15,382 nt of DNA from Rikenellaceae bacterium (GTDB lineage: Bacteria; Bacteroidota; Bacteroidia; Bacteroidales; UBA932). The stretch is from NCBI GenBank assembly GCA_012800665.1, contig JAAZIW010000100.1:1-15382 (forward strand), written 5' to 3'. Shown piece by piece: positions 6,531-13,633 of this stretch. Both the position numbers and the translations under genes were made by a program. How positions within the stretch are numbered: the stretch's first letter is position 1; the number at the start of each line of letters is the position of its first letter. The notes beneath the pieces were generated by a model. That model saw only the letters and a list, made by a program, of their open reading frames with translations, searched no databases and was not told the DNA's origin.

Positions 6531-7091
6531 ATGTCACGAATTGGTAAATTACCTGTAAACCTTCCGGCCGGCGTGAGCGCAGAGCTTCTCGCAGGTAACG
6601 TTGTAAAGGTTAAAGGACCTCATGGCGAGATGTCGCAAAAGGTAGACCCCGACATTACCGTAACCATAGAGGACAATACAATAACGTTCACTCGTCCTAC
6701 CGACGAACCGCGTCATCGTTCGATGCACGGCCTCTACCGCTCATTGGTTAATAATATAGTGGTAGGCGTAAGCGAGCAATTCACTATCCGCCAAGAGCTG
6801 GTGGGTGTCGGTTATCGCGTATCGTTGCAGGGTAAACTTTTGGTTTTTTCTCTGGGCTACTCCCACGAAATCCATCTCTTGCTTCCCGATGAAGTAAGCG
6901 CAGAAGTGCCCGAGATTAGGAAAGGCGAAACTCCCAAGCTTATTCTCAGGAGTTGCGACAAACAGCTCGTAGGGCAGGTTGCCGCTAAAATCCGCTCCTT
7001 CCGCAAGCCTGAGCCGTATAAGGGCAAGGGTATCAAGTTTATTGGTGAACAGCTCCGTCGCAAGGCCGGAAAGACCGCCGCGGCTAAATAA
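6531..7091 (+). CDS. rplF: 50S ribosomal protein L6 (uL6)
   Basis: L6 lies beside the sarcin-ricin loop region at the factor-binding site of the 50S subunit. The 186-residue protein has the usual two repeated alpha/beta domains. Domain 1 starts MSRIGKLPV and contains KVKGPHGEMSQ (residues 27-37). Domain 2 begins near GVGYRVSLQGK and carries the C-terminal family signature PEPYKGKGIKF at about residues 160-170, followed by a basic alanine/lysine tail (RRKAGKTAAAK). The gene is full length and correctly placed between rpsH and rplR. There is no Shine-Dalgarno sequence before its ATG, unlike the gene that follows. Confidence 0.97.
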   Translation: MSRIGKLPVNLPAGVSAELLAGNVVKVKGPHGEMSQKVDPDITVTIEDNTITFTRPTDEPRHRSMHGLYRSLVNNIVVGVSEQFTIRQELVGVGYRVSLQGKLLVFSLGYSHEIHLLLPDEVSAEVPEIRKGETPKLILRSCDKQLVGQVAAKIRSFRKPEPYKGKGIKFIGEQLRRKAGKTAAAK

Positions 7092-7095
7092 TATT

Positions 7096-7101
7096 AGGAG
7101 G
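7096..7101 (+). promoter_or_regulatory. Strong Shine-Dalgarno sequence of rplR
   Basis: AGGAGG, a six-base match to the anti-Shine-Dalgarno end of 16S rRNA, sits 8 bases before the rplR ATG in the short gap after rplF. Such a site is unusual for a Bacteroidota gene, since most genes in this phylum are translated without one. Confidence 0.75.
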
Positions 7102-7109
7102 ATAGAATT

Positions 7110-7472
7110 ATGGCATTAAGCAGAATAGCAAGAAGGCGGAGGATACGTCATCGTATCCGTAAGCATGTGAACGGCACTCCTGAGCGTCCCCGCATGGTAG
7201 TATTCCGCAGCAATAAGCAGATTTACGTTCAGGTAGTGGACGACGAGGCAGGTAAAACGCTCGCAGCGGCATCTTCCAACGATAAGGAGCTCGCAGCTCA
7301 ATGCAAGGGTAAGACCGGTGTTGAGGCAGCCGCTATCGTGGGCAAGGCCATCGCCGAGCGCTCCAAAGCTGCAGGCGTCACTACAGTTTGTTTCGACCGT
7401 GGAGGTTATCTCTTCCACGGCAGGGTAAAGAGCCTGGCAGAGGCCGCCCGCGAAGGAGGTCTCATCTTTTAA
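7110..7472 (+). CDS. rplR: 50S ribosomal protein L18 (uL18)
   Basis: L18 binds 5S rRNA together with L5 and anchors it in the central protuberance. The 120-residue product has an arginine-rich N-terminus (RIARRRRIRHRIRKHV), the GTPERPRMVVFRSNKQIYVQV segment (residues 22-42 region), and the C-terminal FDRGGYLFHGRVKSLAEAAR stretch, which is the most conserved part of the family. The start is supported by the AGGAGG 8 bases upstream. It is 18 bases after rplF and 12 before rpsE, the standard spc order. Confidence 0.97.
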   Translation: MALSRIARRRRIRHRIRKHVNGTPERPRMVVFRSNKQIYVQVVDDEAGKTLAAASSNDKELAAQCKGKTGVEAAAIVGKAIAERSKAAGVTTVCFDRGGYLFHGRVKSLAEAAREGGLIF

Positions 7473-7484
7473 AAGGAAAAGATT

Positions 7485-8003
7485 ATGGCAAATACAAATG
7501 TAAAAAGAGTAAAAACGTCTGATCTCGAACTTAAAGACAGACTGGTAGCGGTCAAGCGTGTATCCAAAGCAACCAAGGGTGGCCGCAACTTCAGCTTCGC
7601 CGCCATCGTGGTCGTAGGAGATGAAAACGGAGTTGTGGGCTATGGACTTGGCAAGGCCAAAGAGGTGGCTGCCGCTATAGCCAAGGGTACGGAGGATGCG
7701 AAGAAGAACCTCGTAAAGGTTCCCGTAATCAATCTGACCATTCCTCATGAGCAGGAATCCGCATATGGCGGAGCAAGGGTATTCATGAAGCCCGCCGCCC
7801 CCGGTACCGGTGTAAAAGCCGGCGGAGCAATGCGCGCAGTTTTCGAGAGTGCAGGAATCCATAACGTACTTGCTAAGAGCAAGGGCTCCAGCAATCCGCA
7901 CAACCTCGTAAAGGCCACCATAAAAGCTCTCACCGAAATGAGAGATGCTTATACGGTAGCAGGTTTGCGAGGTGTTTCAATGAGTAAAGTATTTAACGGA
8001 TAG
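7485..8003 (+). CDS. rpsE: 30S ribosomal protein S5 (uS5)
   Basis: S5 sits at the mRNA entry side of the 30S subunit and is involved in decoding fidelity; substitutions in its N-terminal loop give spectinomycin resistance. The 172-residue protein has the double-stranded-RNA-binding-like N-domain with the signature GGRNFSFAAIVVVGDENG (residues about 32-49), then GYGLGKAKEVAAAI. The C-terminal domain contains VFMKPAAPGTGVKAGGAMR and the helix ending LRGVSMSKVFNG. An AAGGA (7473-7477) lies 7 bases before the ATG. The stop codon TAG at 8001-8003 overlaps the Shine-Dalgarno sequence of rpmD. Confidence 0.97.
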   Translation: MANTNVKRVKTSDLELKDRLVAVKRVSKATKGGRNFSFAAIVVVGDENGVVGYGLGKAKEVAAAIAKGTEDAKKNLVKVPVINLTIPHEQESAYGGARVFMKPAAPGTGVKAGGAMRAVFESAGIHNVLAKSKGSSNPHNLVKATIKALTEMRDAYTVAGLRGVSMSKVFNG

Positions 8004-8006
8004 GAG
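8002..8006 (+). promoter_or_regulatory. Shine-Dalgarno sequence that fixes the rpmD start
   Basis: AGGAG overlaps the rpsE stop codon and lies 9 bases before the ATG at 8016. That spacing supports the ATG rather than an in-frame TTG at 8010, which is too close. The overlap of stop codon and ribosome-binding site suggests re-initiation by ribosomes finishing rpsE. Confidence 0.65.
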
Positions 8007-8015
8007 AACTTGGTT

Positions 8016-8198
8016 ATGGCAAAACTCAGAATCACCCAGATAGCAAGCGTTATTGGCCAGACAAAGCGTCAGAAGGCCAATCTTCTCAATCTCGGCATCC
8101 GTCGCATGCATCATACCGTAGAGGTGGAGGATACTCCTATCACCCGCGGCCAGCTCGCAAAGGTTGCCCATCTCGTTAAATACGAAGTAATAGACTAA
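8016..8198 (+). CDS. rpmD: 50S ribosomal protein L30 (uL30)
   Basis: L30 is a small ferredoxin-like-fold protein that binds 23S rRNA domain II near the 5S rRNA region. The 60-residue product is typical in length. It starts MAKLRITQIASVIG and has the family core QKANLLNLGIRRMHHTVE (residues about 20-37), with the C-terminal TRGQLAKVAHLVKYEV. I start it at the ATG at 8016; a TTG two codons upstream would add only two residues and is poorly placed relative to the ribosome-binding site. The gene lies between rpsE and rplO as usual. Some bacterial lineages have lost L30; this one keeps it. Confidence 0.95.
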   Translation: MAKLRITQIASVIGQTKRQKANLLNLGIRRMHHTVEVEDTPITRGQLAKVAHLVKYEVID

Positions 8199-8203
8199 GG
8201 AGG
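8198..8203 (+). promoter_or_regulatory. Strong Shine-Dalgarno sequence of rplO
   Basis: AGGAGG overlaps the last base of the rpmD stop codon and is 7 bases before the rplO ATG. With rplR, rpsE and rpmD this makes four genes in a row with a recognisable Shine-Dalgarno sequence, while rplF upstream has none and secY downstream has only a weak AAAGG. Confidence 0.75.
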
Positions 8204-8210
8204 AAAAGAG

Positions 8211-8660
8211 ATGAAACTTGAAAATCTTAAACCAGCACCGGGTTCAACCCACAGCAAAAAACGCATAGGCCGCGGAGAAGGCTCCGGCAGAGGCGGCACT
8301 TCCACCCGCGGAGCAAAAGGCGCCAAATCCCGCTCAGGCTATTCACGCAAGATAGGCTTCGAGGGAGGTCAAATGCCTCTCCAGCGTCTTGTGCCCAAGT
8401 TTGGATTCAAGAACCCGCGCCGCGTAGAATATCAGGCTGTAAACCTCTCAACCATTCAGGCCATCGCCGATGCCGTCAATGTTAAAGAGATAGACAGCAC
8501 TCTCATAAAGGCTTACGGATTCGCCGCCAAAACCGACCTTATAAAGGTTCTCGGAGATGGAGAACTTACCTCCGCTCTTACAGTTACAGCTGATGGCTTT
8601 TCCAAGAGCGCAATCAGTAAAATCGAAGCCGCCGGAGGTAAGGCGGTAGTAAGCGAATAA
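8211..8660 (+). CDS. rplO: 50S ribosomal protein L15 (uL15)
   Basis: L15 is a late-assembly protein that threads a long glycine- and arginine-rich N-terminal extension into domains of 23S rRNA. In the 149-residue product this extension is clear: RIGRGEGSGRGGTSTRGAKG (residues 19-38) followed by FEGGQMPLQRLVPKFGFKN (about 52-70). The globular C-terminal half ends in the signature-like SKSAISKIEAAGGKAVV. The gene starts 12 bases after rpmD behind a strong Shine-Dalgarno sequence and is followed 5 bases later by secY, the standard spc order. Confidence 0.97.
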   Translation: MKLENLKPAPGSTHSKKRIGRGEGSGRGGTSTRGAKGAKSRSGYSRKIGFEGGQMPLQRLVPKFGFKNPRRVEYQAVNLSTIQAIADAVNVKEIDSTLIKAYGFAAKTDLIKVLGDGELTSALTVTADGFSKSAISKIEAAGGKAVVSE

Positions 8661-8665
8661 AGGTT

Positions 8666-10006
8666 ATGAAGAGGTTTATTGAGACTATAAAAAACATCTT
8701 CAAGATAGAAGAGTTGCGCAAGAGGTTGGGCTACACCCTGCTTCTGGTGCTGATCTATCGTCTGGGGTGCTTCATCGTACTTCCCGGCATAGACGCAACC
8801 ATGCTTGCAAAACTCCAGAGCTCTACTTCCGAGGGCCTTGTAGGTCTTCTGAATATGTTCTCCGGAGGCGCAATGGGTAATGCTTCCATCTTTGCGCTCG
8901 GCGTGATGCCTTATATCTCGGCATCCATCGTGGTGCAGCTCTTGGGAGTGTTTGTACCCTACTTCCGCAAACTCCAAATGGAAGGCGAGAGCGGACGCCA
9001 AAAAATGAATCAGATAACCAGGTATCTTACCATCATTATTATCTGCATCCAAGGCCCCGCCTACATAGCCTCCCTTCACGCTCAAATCCCCTCTGACGCA
9101 TTCGTTGCGGTAAAGGCTTTGGGATGGAGCAGGTTTATGTACAACCTTGTCGCCACCTTGATTCTTATGTCAGGTTCGCTGTTTGTGATGTGGCTCGGCG
9201 AGCGCATTACCGACCGCGGCATCGGCAACGGTATCTCGCTTATTATTATGATAGGTATAGTGGCTCGTCTCCCCTATGCCTTGATAGCTGAGTTCGGCGA
9301 GAAGTTCAGCACCACCACCAGCGGCGGAGCCCTTTTCTTCGTAGTCGAACTGATTATTTGGTTCTTTGTAATTGTTGCGGCAATCGCACTTGTACAGGCA
9401 GTCCGCAGGGTTCCTGTACAATATGCAAAGAGAGTTGTCGGCAACCGTCAATACGGCGGCGTTCGTCAATACATCCCTCTCAAAATCAATGCGGCGGGCG
9501 TTATGCCCATCATCTTTGCTCAGGCCCTGATGCTCTTCCCGATGATTTTCTCGAGGTGGGATGCAACCCGCGGCCTTGCTGCAACACTTGGAAATTATAC
9601 CGGTTTTTGGTATAATGCAATATTCTTCACTCTCATCGTTATCTTCACCTACTTCTACACTGCTGTTACGATTAATCCGACACAGATGGCAGAAGATATG
9701 AAGCGTAACGGTGGGTTTATCCCCGGCGTGAAGCCCGGAAAAAAGACGGCGGAATACTTGGACAATATAATGTCCAAGGTAACTCTTCCAGGCTCTATTT
9801 TCTTAGGCATCATTGCCATCCTTCCTGCTATTGCTATCCTTTTGGGAGTAAACAACCAATTTGCAAGCTTCTTCGGCGGTACCTCGCTCTTGATTCTTGT
9901 GGGTGTTGTCCTGGATACGCTTCAGCAGATAGAGAGTTACTTGCTTATGCGTCACTACGACGGCCTTATGAAAACAGGACGTTTGAGCGGCCGCATGGGC
10001 ACGTAA
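8666..10006 (+). CDS. secY: Protein translocase subunit SecY
   Basis: SecY forms the protein-conducting channel of the SecYEG translocon in the inner membrane. The 446-residue protein has ten hydrophobic helices, starting at about residues 21-40. Recognisable parts are the lateral-gate helix MPYISASIVVQLL (81-93), the ERITDRGIGNGISLII segment (179-194), the cytoplasmic loop with RRVPVQYAKR (247-256) that receives SecA and the ribosome, PLKINAAGVMPIIFA (271-285), and the second cytoplasmic loop NGGFIPGVKPGKKTAEYL (348-365). The short loop plug region GLLNMFSGGAMG (60-71) is intact. Start is 5 bases after rplO. SecE and SecG are elsewhere. In Firmicutes adk usually follows; here map follows directly. 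Confidence 0.97.
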   Translation: MKRFIETIKNIFKIEELRKRLGYTLLLVLIYRLGCFIVLPGIDATMLAKLQSSTSEGLVGLLNMFSGGAMGNASIFALGVMPYISASIVVQLLGVFVPYFRKLQMEGESGRQKMNQITRYLTIIIICIQGPAYIASLHAQIPSDAFVAVKALGWSRFMYNLVATLILMSGSLFVMWLGERITDRGIGNGISLIIMIGIVARLPYALIAEFGEKFSTTTSGGALFFVVELIIWFFVIVAAIALVQAVRRVPVQYAKRVVGNRQYGGVRQYIPLKINAAGVMPIIFAQALMLFPMIFSRWDATRGLAATLGNYTGFWYNAIFFTLIVIFTYFYTAVTINPTQMAEDMKRNGGFIPGVKPGKKTAEYLDNIMSKVTLPGSIFLGIIAILPAIAILLGVNNQFASFFGGTSLLILVGVVLDTLQQIESYLLMRHYDGLMKTGRLSGRMGT

Positions 10007-10008
10007 AA

Positions 10009-10022
10009 AGTTCTTTGAAAAA
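10009..10022 (+). promoter_or_regulatory. boxA-like sequence between secY and map (tentative)
   Basis: AGTTCTTTGAAAAA in the 26-base gap resembles the boxA antitermination element that NusB and S10 bind in rRNA leaders (Escherichia coli form TGCTCTTTAACA). It could help polymerase through a 10-kb transcript. It is only a short, AT-rich match and may be chance. It lacks the -33 element needed for a promoter. Confidence 0.2.
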
Positions 10023-10032
10023 TCGCAGTTAG

Positions 10033-10812
10033 ATGGCTAAGCCCAAAACAGAAGAAGAGATCTCTTTGATGCGCGAAAATGCAATTCTCGTGTCAAAAAC
10101 CCTTGCCGAGGTTGGCAAGGCCGTGGCTCCAGGCGTTACAACCAAAGAGTTGAACCGCATAGCCGAGGCCTTCATCCGCGACCATGGGGCGATTCCGAGT
10201 TCTCTCGGCTACGAGGGCTTCCCTGCGGCATGTTGTATGTCGGTAAACGATGTTGTTGTGCACGGTTTTCCGGACGACACTCCTCTGAAAGAGGGCGATA
10301 TCGTTTCCGTCGACATCACCACTTTGTACAAAGGCTACAGCGGAGATTCCGCCTATACTTTCCCGGTTGGGGAGGTAAGCGCAGAAACCCGCCGTCTGCT
10401 GGATGTTACAAAGGCCTCGCTTTACAAAGGCATAGAGGCGGCCGTAGCGGGTAATCGCATAGGCGACATCGGACACGCGGTACAATCGTATGTCGAATCG
10501 TTCGGCTATTCTGTGGTTCGTGAATTAGAGGGCCATGGGATAGGCAAGGAAATGCACGAGGAACCGGGGGTTCCCAATTACGGACGTCCCGGCCGAGGAG
10601 TTAAACTTGTAGAAGGAATGACGATTTGCATAGAGCCCATGGTCATAGCCGGCGGTAGGAGTGTGTATCTGGACCGCAACGGCTGGGGCGTTCGCAGCGC
10701 AGACCGGAGCAATACTGCACACTTCGAACTTATGGTTGTTGTCCGTAAAAACCATGCGGAACAGTTGTCTACTTTCGATTTTATAGAGAAAGATCCTAAC
10801 ATTAGATTTTAA
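10033..10812 (+). CDS. map: Type I methionine aminopeptidase
   Basis: The enzyme removes the initiator methionine from nascent proteins whose second residue is small, in the cytosol at the ribosome exit. The 259-residue protein is the compact type Ia form, without the N-terminal zinc-finger extension. All five metal ligands can be seen: D94 (SVDIT), D105 (GDSAYTF), H168 (EGHGIG), E201 (IEPM) and E232 (AHFE). The substrate-positioning H77 (VVHG) is also present. It is placed 26 bases after secY and 12 bases before infA. Most proteins encoded in this operon begin Met-Ala or Met-Ser, typical substrates of this enzyme. Confidence 0.97.
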   Translation: MAKPKTEEEISLMRENAILVSKTLAEVGKAVAPGVTTKELNRIAEAFIRDHGAIPSSLGYEGFPAACCMSVNDVVVHGFPDDTPLKEGDIVSVDITTLYKGYSGDSAYTFPVGEVSAETRRLLDVTKASLYKGIEAAVAGNRIGDIGHAVQSYVESFGYSVVRELEGHGIGKEMHEEPGVPNYGRPGRGVKLVEGMTICIEPMVIAGGRSVYLDRNGWGVRSADRSNTAHFELMVVVRKNHAEQLSTFDFIEKDPNIRF

Positions 10813-10824
10813 AGTATTATTTCA

Positions 10825-11043
10825 ATGGCTAAACAAGTAGCAATAGAACAAGACGGTAAGGTTATCGAAACCCTTCCAAACGCAATGTTCAGAGTAGAGC
10901 TTGACAACGGTCACGTGATTCTCTGCAACATTTCGGGGAGGATGCGTCTGCGTTATATCCGTATTCTTCTTGGCGACAGAGTAAAGGTTGAAATGTCACC
11001 TTACGATCTGACCATGGGAAGAATAACTTACAGATACAAATAA
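10825..11043 (+). CDS. infA: Translation initiation factor IF-1
   Basis: IF-1 binds the 30S A site during initiation and cooperates with IF-2 and IF-3. The 72-residue OB-fold protein has the expected VIETLPNAMFRVELDNGHVI start and the C-terminal SPYDLTMGRITYR. The loop usually written AHISGKMR reads CNISGRMR here (residues about 34-41), so a widely conserved histidine is asparagine. The neighbouring R.RYIRILLGDRVKVE is normal. Given that the rest is well conserved and the gene is in its standard place before rpmJ, it is very likely functional. Confidence 0.95.
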   Translation: MAKQVAIEQDGKVIETLPNAMFRVELDNGHVILCNISGRMRLRYIRILLGDRVKVEMSPYDLTMGRITYRYK

Positions 11044-11055
11044 AAATATATAGAA

Positions 11056-11172
11056 ATGAAAGTAAGGACATCCATAAAGAAGCGTAGCGACGATTGCAAG
11101 ATTGTAAGGCGTAAAGGCCGCCTTTATGTAATCTGCAAGAAGAACCCCAAGTTCAAGATGCGCCAGGCTTAA
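11056..11172 (+). CDS. rpmJ: 50S ribosomal protein L36 (bL36)
   Basis: L36 is the smallest 50S protein and helps fold 23S rRNA near the GTPase-associated region. The 38-residue product begins MKVRTSIKKR and ends KFKMRQA, close to the family pattern. The usual form holds zinc with three cysteines and a histidine. Here C14 and C27 remain, while the first cysteine (position 11, serine) and the histidine (position 33, phenylalanine) are gone, so zinc binding is probably lost. I read it directly from the bases because it is very short. It lies 12 bases after infA and 32 bases before rpsM. Confidence 0.95.
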   Translation: MKVRTSIKKRSDDCKIVRRKGRLYVICKKNPKFKMRQA

Positions 11173-11204
11173 TTAATTGTATAACAAATAACTATAGATA
11201 AATT

Positions 11205-11579
11205 ATGGCAAGAATAGCCGGTGTTGATTTACCAAAAAATAAAAGAGGAGATGTAGCTCTTACCTACATCTACGGTATCGGCCGCAGCACTGCCCGGAAA
11301 ATTCTGGACAAATGCGGCATCGACAGCGCCATTAAGTCCGGAGACTGGGACGACGACCAGACAGCCGCTATCCGTGCTGAGGTTTCGCACCTGCACATAG
11401 AAGGCGAACTCCGCTCAATGGTTCATCTTAATATCAAGCGATTGATGGATATAGGCTGCTATCGCGGAATCCGTCATCGTATAGGCCTTCCTGTACGCGG
11501 TCAGAGCACCAAGAATAACGCTCGCACCCGCAAAGGTAGAAAGAAGACCGTCGCTAACAAGAAGAAGGCAACCAAGTAA
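11205..11579 (+). CDS. rpsM: 30S ribosomal protein S13 (uS13)
   Basis: S13 sits in the 30S head, forms intersubunit bridges with L5 and the 23S rRNA, and its tail touches the P-site tRNA. The 124-residue product opens MARIAGVDLPKNKR, contains the helix-hairpin-helix TYIYGIGRSTARKIL (residues 20-34), and has the family signature region CYRGIRHRIGLPVRGQSTKN followed by NARTRKGRKKTV. The C-terminal lysine-rich tail (NKKKATK) is typical. It is the first gene of the classical alpha operon. The 32 bases in front hold no visible promoter, so it is most likely co-transcribed with the spc part. Confidence 0.97.
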   Translation: MARIAGVDLPKNKRGDVALTYIYGIGRSTARKILDKCGIDSAIKSGDWDDDQTAAIRAEVSHLHIEGELRSMVHLNIKRLMDIGCYRGIRHRIGLPVRGQSTKNNARTRKGRKKTVANKKKATK

Positions 11580-11591
11580 TCCCTGAAAATT

Positions 11592-11978
11592 ATGGCAAAG
11601 AAAACTACAACATCTAAAAGGGTTGTTAAGGTAGAGGCTTATGGCCAAGCCCATATCTCCTCCACTTTCAACAACATAATCGTAGCCCTTACAAACAACC
11701 AAGGGCAGGTTATCAGCTGGAGTTCCGCAGGAAAGTGCGGTTTCAGGGGTTCCAAGAAAAACACCCCTTACGCAGCTCAAGTGGCCGCCGAAGACGCAAG
11801 CAAAATTGCTTACGATGCCGGTTTGCGCAGAGTTAAGGTTTATGTGAAAGGGCCCGGTGCAGGCCGTGAAAGCGCCATCCGCACCATTCATAACGCAGGT
11901 ATCACCGTTTCCGAAATCGTGGACATTACACCTATGCCGCACAACGGTTGCAGACCCAAAGCCCGTCGTAAAGTTTAA
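11592..11978 (+). CDS. rpsK: 30S ribosomal protein S11 (uS11)
   Basis: S11 lies in the 30S platform near the E site and the Shine-Dalgarno helix. The 128-residue protein has a basic N-terminus, then STFNNIIVALTNNQGQVISW (residues about 25-44), SSAGKCGFRGSKKNTPYAAQ, and the signature GLRRVKVYVKGPGAGRESAI. The C-terminus ends in TPMPHNGCRPKARRKV, a small variation on the common PHNGCRPPKRRRV ending. It is 12 bases after rpsM and 20 before rpsD. Confidence 0.97.
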   Translation: MAKKTTTSKRVVKVEAYGQAHISSTFNNIIVALTNNQGQVISWSSAGKCGFRGSKKNTPYAAQVAAEDASKIAYDAGLRRVKVYVKGPGAGRESAIRTIHNAGITVSEIVDITPMPHNGCRPKARRKV

Positions 11979-11998
11979 TTATTAAAAGTACAATTACT

Positions 11999-12598
11999 AT
12001 GGCAAGATATACAGGTCCAAGAACCAAAATCGCTCGTAAGTTCGGTGAGCCTATTTACGGTCCGGACAAAAGTTTCGAAAAGAGGAATTATCCTCCGGGG
12101 CAGCACGGTACATCCAAGCGCAGGAAGGTTAAAGACTACGGAAACCAGTTGAAGGAAAAGCAGAAGGTTAAATATATGTACGGAGTTTTGGAGCGTCAGT
12201 TCCACAACACCTATGATAAAGCCTCCCGTATGGCCGGACAGAAGGGTGAGAATCTCATTCTCCTTCTCGAGAGCCGTATAGACAATATAGTTTACAGGTT
12301 AGGTATCGCCCCCACCAGGGCCGCTGCCCGTCAGCTCGTAAACCATAAGCATATCACTCTCAACGGCAAAGTGTGCAGCATACCCTCCACCAGGGTTATG
12401 CCCGGTGACACTGTGGCCGTTCGCGAGCGCTCCCGCAGTCTGGAGGTTATCCAGGACTTCGTGGCCTCAGCTTCCAAGTATTCATGGCTTGAGTTCGACT
12501 CAAAGACTCTTACCGGTAAGTTCCTCAATATGCCCATCAGGGAAGATATCCCCGAGAACATAAACGAGCAGCTTATTGTCGACCTTTACTCCAAATAG
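11999..12598 (+). CDS. rpsD: 30S ribosomal protein S4 (uS4), zinc-free form
   Basis: S4 is a primary 16S rRNA binder that starts 30S body assembly, lies at the mRNA entry channel and in Escherichia coli represses the alpha operon by binding its leader. The 199-residue protein lacks the N-terminal zinc cysteines. It has RNYPPGQHG (residues 30-38), then KVKYMYGVLERQF, and the S4 RNA-binding domain with LESRIDNIVYRLGIAPTRAA (about 90-109) and RQLVNHKHITLNGK. The C-terminus IREDIPENINEQLIVDLYSK is standard. I saw no pseudoknot-like regulatory site upstream of rpsM, but I could not fold the RNA. Confidence 0.97.
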   Translation: MARYTGPRTKIARKFGEPIYGPDKSFEKRNYPPGQHGTSKRRKVKDYGNQLKEKQKVKYMYGVLERQFHNTYDKASRMAGQKGENLILLLESRIDNIVYRLGIAPTRAAARQLVNHKHITLNGKVCSIPSTRVMPGDTVAVRERSRSLEVIQDFVASASKYSWLEFDSKTLTGKFLNMPIREDIPENINEQLIVDLYSK

Positions 12599-12617
12599 AA
12601 TTTAACACCTAAAAATT

Positions 12618-13631
12618 ATGGCAATCTTAGCATTTCAAAAACCCGACAAGGTGATAATGCTCGAAGGCAGTAACGATACCATCGGCAGTTTCGAGTTCAG
12701 GCCTCTTGAACCCGGTTACGGACAGACTATTGGAAACGCATTTCGTCGCATACTCCTTGCCTCACTGGAAGGTTTTGCCATCTCCCAGATAAGAGTCAGC
12801 GGCGTGGACAACGAGTTCGCCACCATCCCCGGCGTAATCGAGGGTATGCAGGAAATCATCCTCAACCTCAAACAAGTACGCTTTAAAAGAATGGTTGAGT
12901 CCGTCGATTCAGAGGAGATTAACATTACCATCAGCGGCAAGCAGGAGTTTACCGCAGAGGATATATCCAAGGGATTGTCTTCTTTCAAGGTGTTGAATCC
13001 CGAGCTGCACATCTGCTCGATGGAGCCTTCAGTAAAACTTGAAATCAATATCCTGATTACCAAAGGCCGCGGCTTCGTTCCCGCAGAGGAATTCCGGGAA
13101 ATCAATGCCCCTATCGGCACTATTGCGGTAGACGCCATCTACACTCCCATCCGCAACGTGAATTGGACAGTGGAAAATTGGCGCGTGGAGCAAAAGACCG
13201 ACTACGAAAAGCTTACGCTCGAAATAGTTACCGACGGCTCCATCTCCCCGAATATCGCCCTTCAGGAGGCGGCCAGCATCCTCATTTATCACTTCAAACT
13301 ATTTACAGACGAGAAGAAAATCTCTCTTGAGAGCGAGGATGAGCCGCATAGCAAGGAGCTCGATGAGGAAAGCCTCAGAATGAGACATGTTCTTCTTACC
13401 AAGCTTAGCGAAGTCGGCCTCAGTGTCCGCGCCTACAACTGCCTAAAGGCAGCCGGCATCGACACCTTTGCAGACCTCGTCAGCTACAGCCGCAGCGAAC
13501 TCATGAAGTTCCGCAATTTCGGCCGCAAGAGCCTCAACGAAGTGGACTTGCTCGTAGAACAGAATCAGCTTAACTTTGGAATGGATTTAAGCAAGTACAA
13601 TATCGAACCCAAGAAAAAGAATATAGTTTAA
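12618..13631 (+). CDS. rpoA: DNA-directed RNA polymerase subunit alpha
   Basis: The alpha dimer nucleates RNA polymerase assembly, and its C-terminal domain contacts UP-element DNA and activators. The 337-residue protein has the dimerisation and beta-binding region PGYGQTIGNAFRRILLAS (residues 32-49), the VPAEEF and APIGTIAVDAIYTPIRNV segments of the N-terminal domain, and ALQEAASILIYHF before the linker. A charged linker (about 232-254) leads to the C-terminal domain: LSVRAYNCLKAAGI (268-281) keeps the DNA-contacting arginine R271 and N274, and FRNFGRKSLNEV (298-309) follows. The intact DNA-binding residues fit the A/T tract found upstream of the rplP promoter, although this link is inference. 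Confidence 0.98.
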   Translation: MAILAFQKPDKVIMLEGSNDTIGSFEFRPLEPGYGQTIGNAFRRILLASLEGFAISQIRVSGVDNEFATIPGVIEGMQEIILNLKQVRFKRMVESVDSEEINITISGKQEFTAEDISKGLSSFKVLNPELHICSMEPSVKLEINILITKGRGFVPAEEFREINAPIGTIAVDAIYTPIRNVNWTVENWRVEQKTDYEKLTLEIVTDGSISPNIALQEAASILIYHFKLFTDEKKISLESEDEPHSKELDEESLRMRHVLLTKLSEVGLSVRAYNCLKAAGIDTFADLVSYSRSELMKFRNFGRKSLNEVDLLVEQNQLNFGMDLSKYNIEPKKKNIV

Positions 13632-13633
13632 AG

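Noticed and set aside
7116..7901. Long open frame on the minus strand opposite rplR-rpsE
   Set aside because: It is a mirror of two clearly conserved ribosomal genes, has no recognisable domain, and codon bias of the + strand genes explains its openness.
8010..8015. TTG start for L30
   Set aside because: Too close to the AGGAG; the ATG at 8016 has better spacing and gives the standard MAK start.
8513..9085. Minus-strand open frame opposite rplO-secY
   Set aside because: Shadow of conserved coding sequence; composition is not protein-like for a membrane or soluble family I know.
11173..11204. Separate promoter for the alpha operon (rpsM onward)
   Set aside because: The 32-base gap is AT-rich but has no TAnnTTTG element, so co-transcription is the simpler reading.
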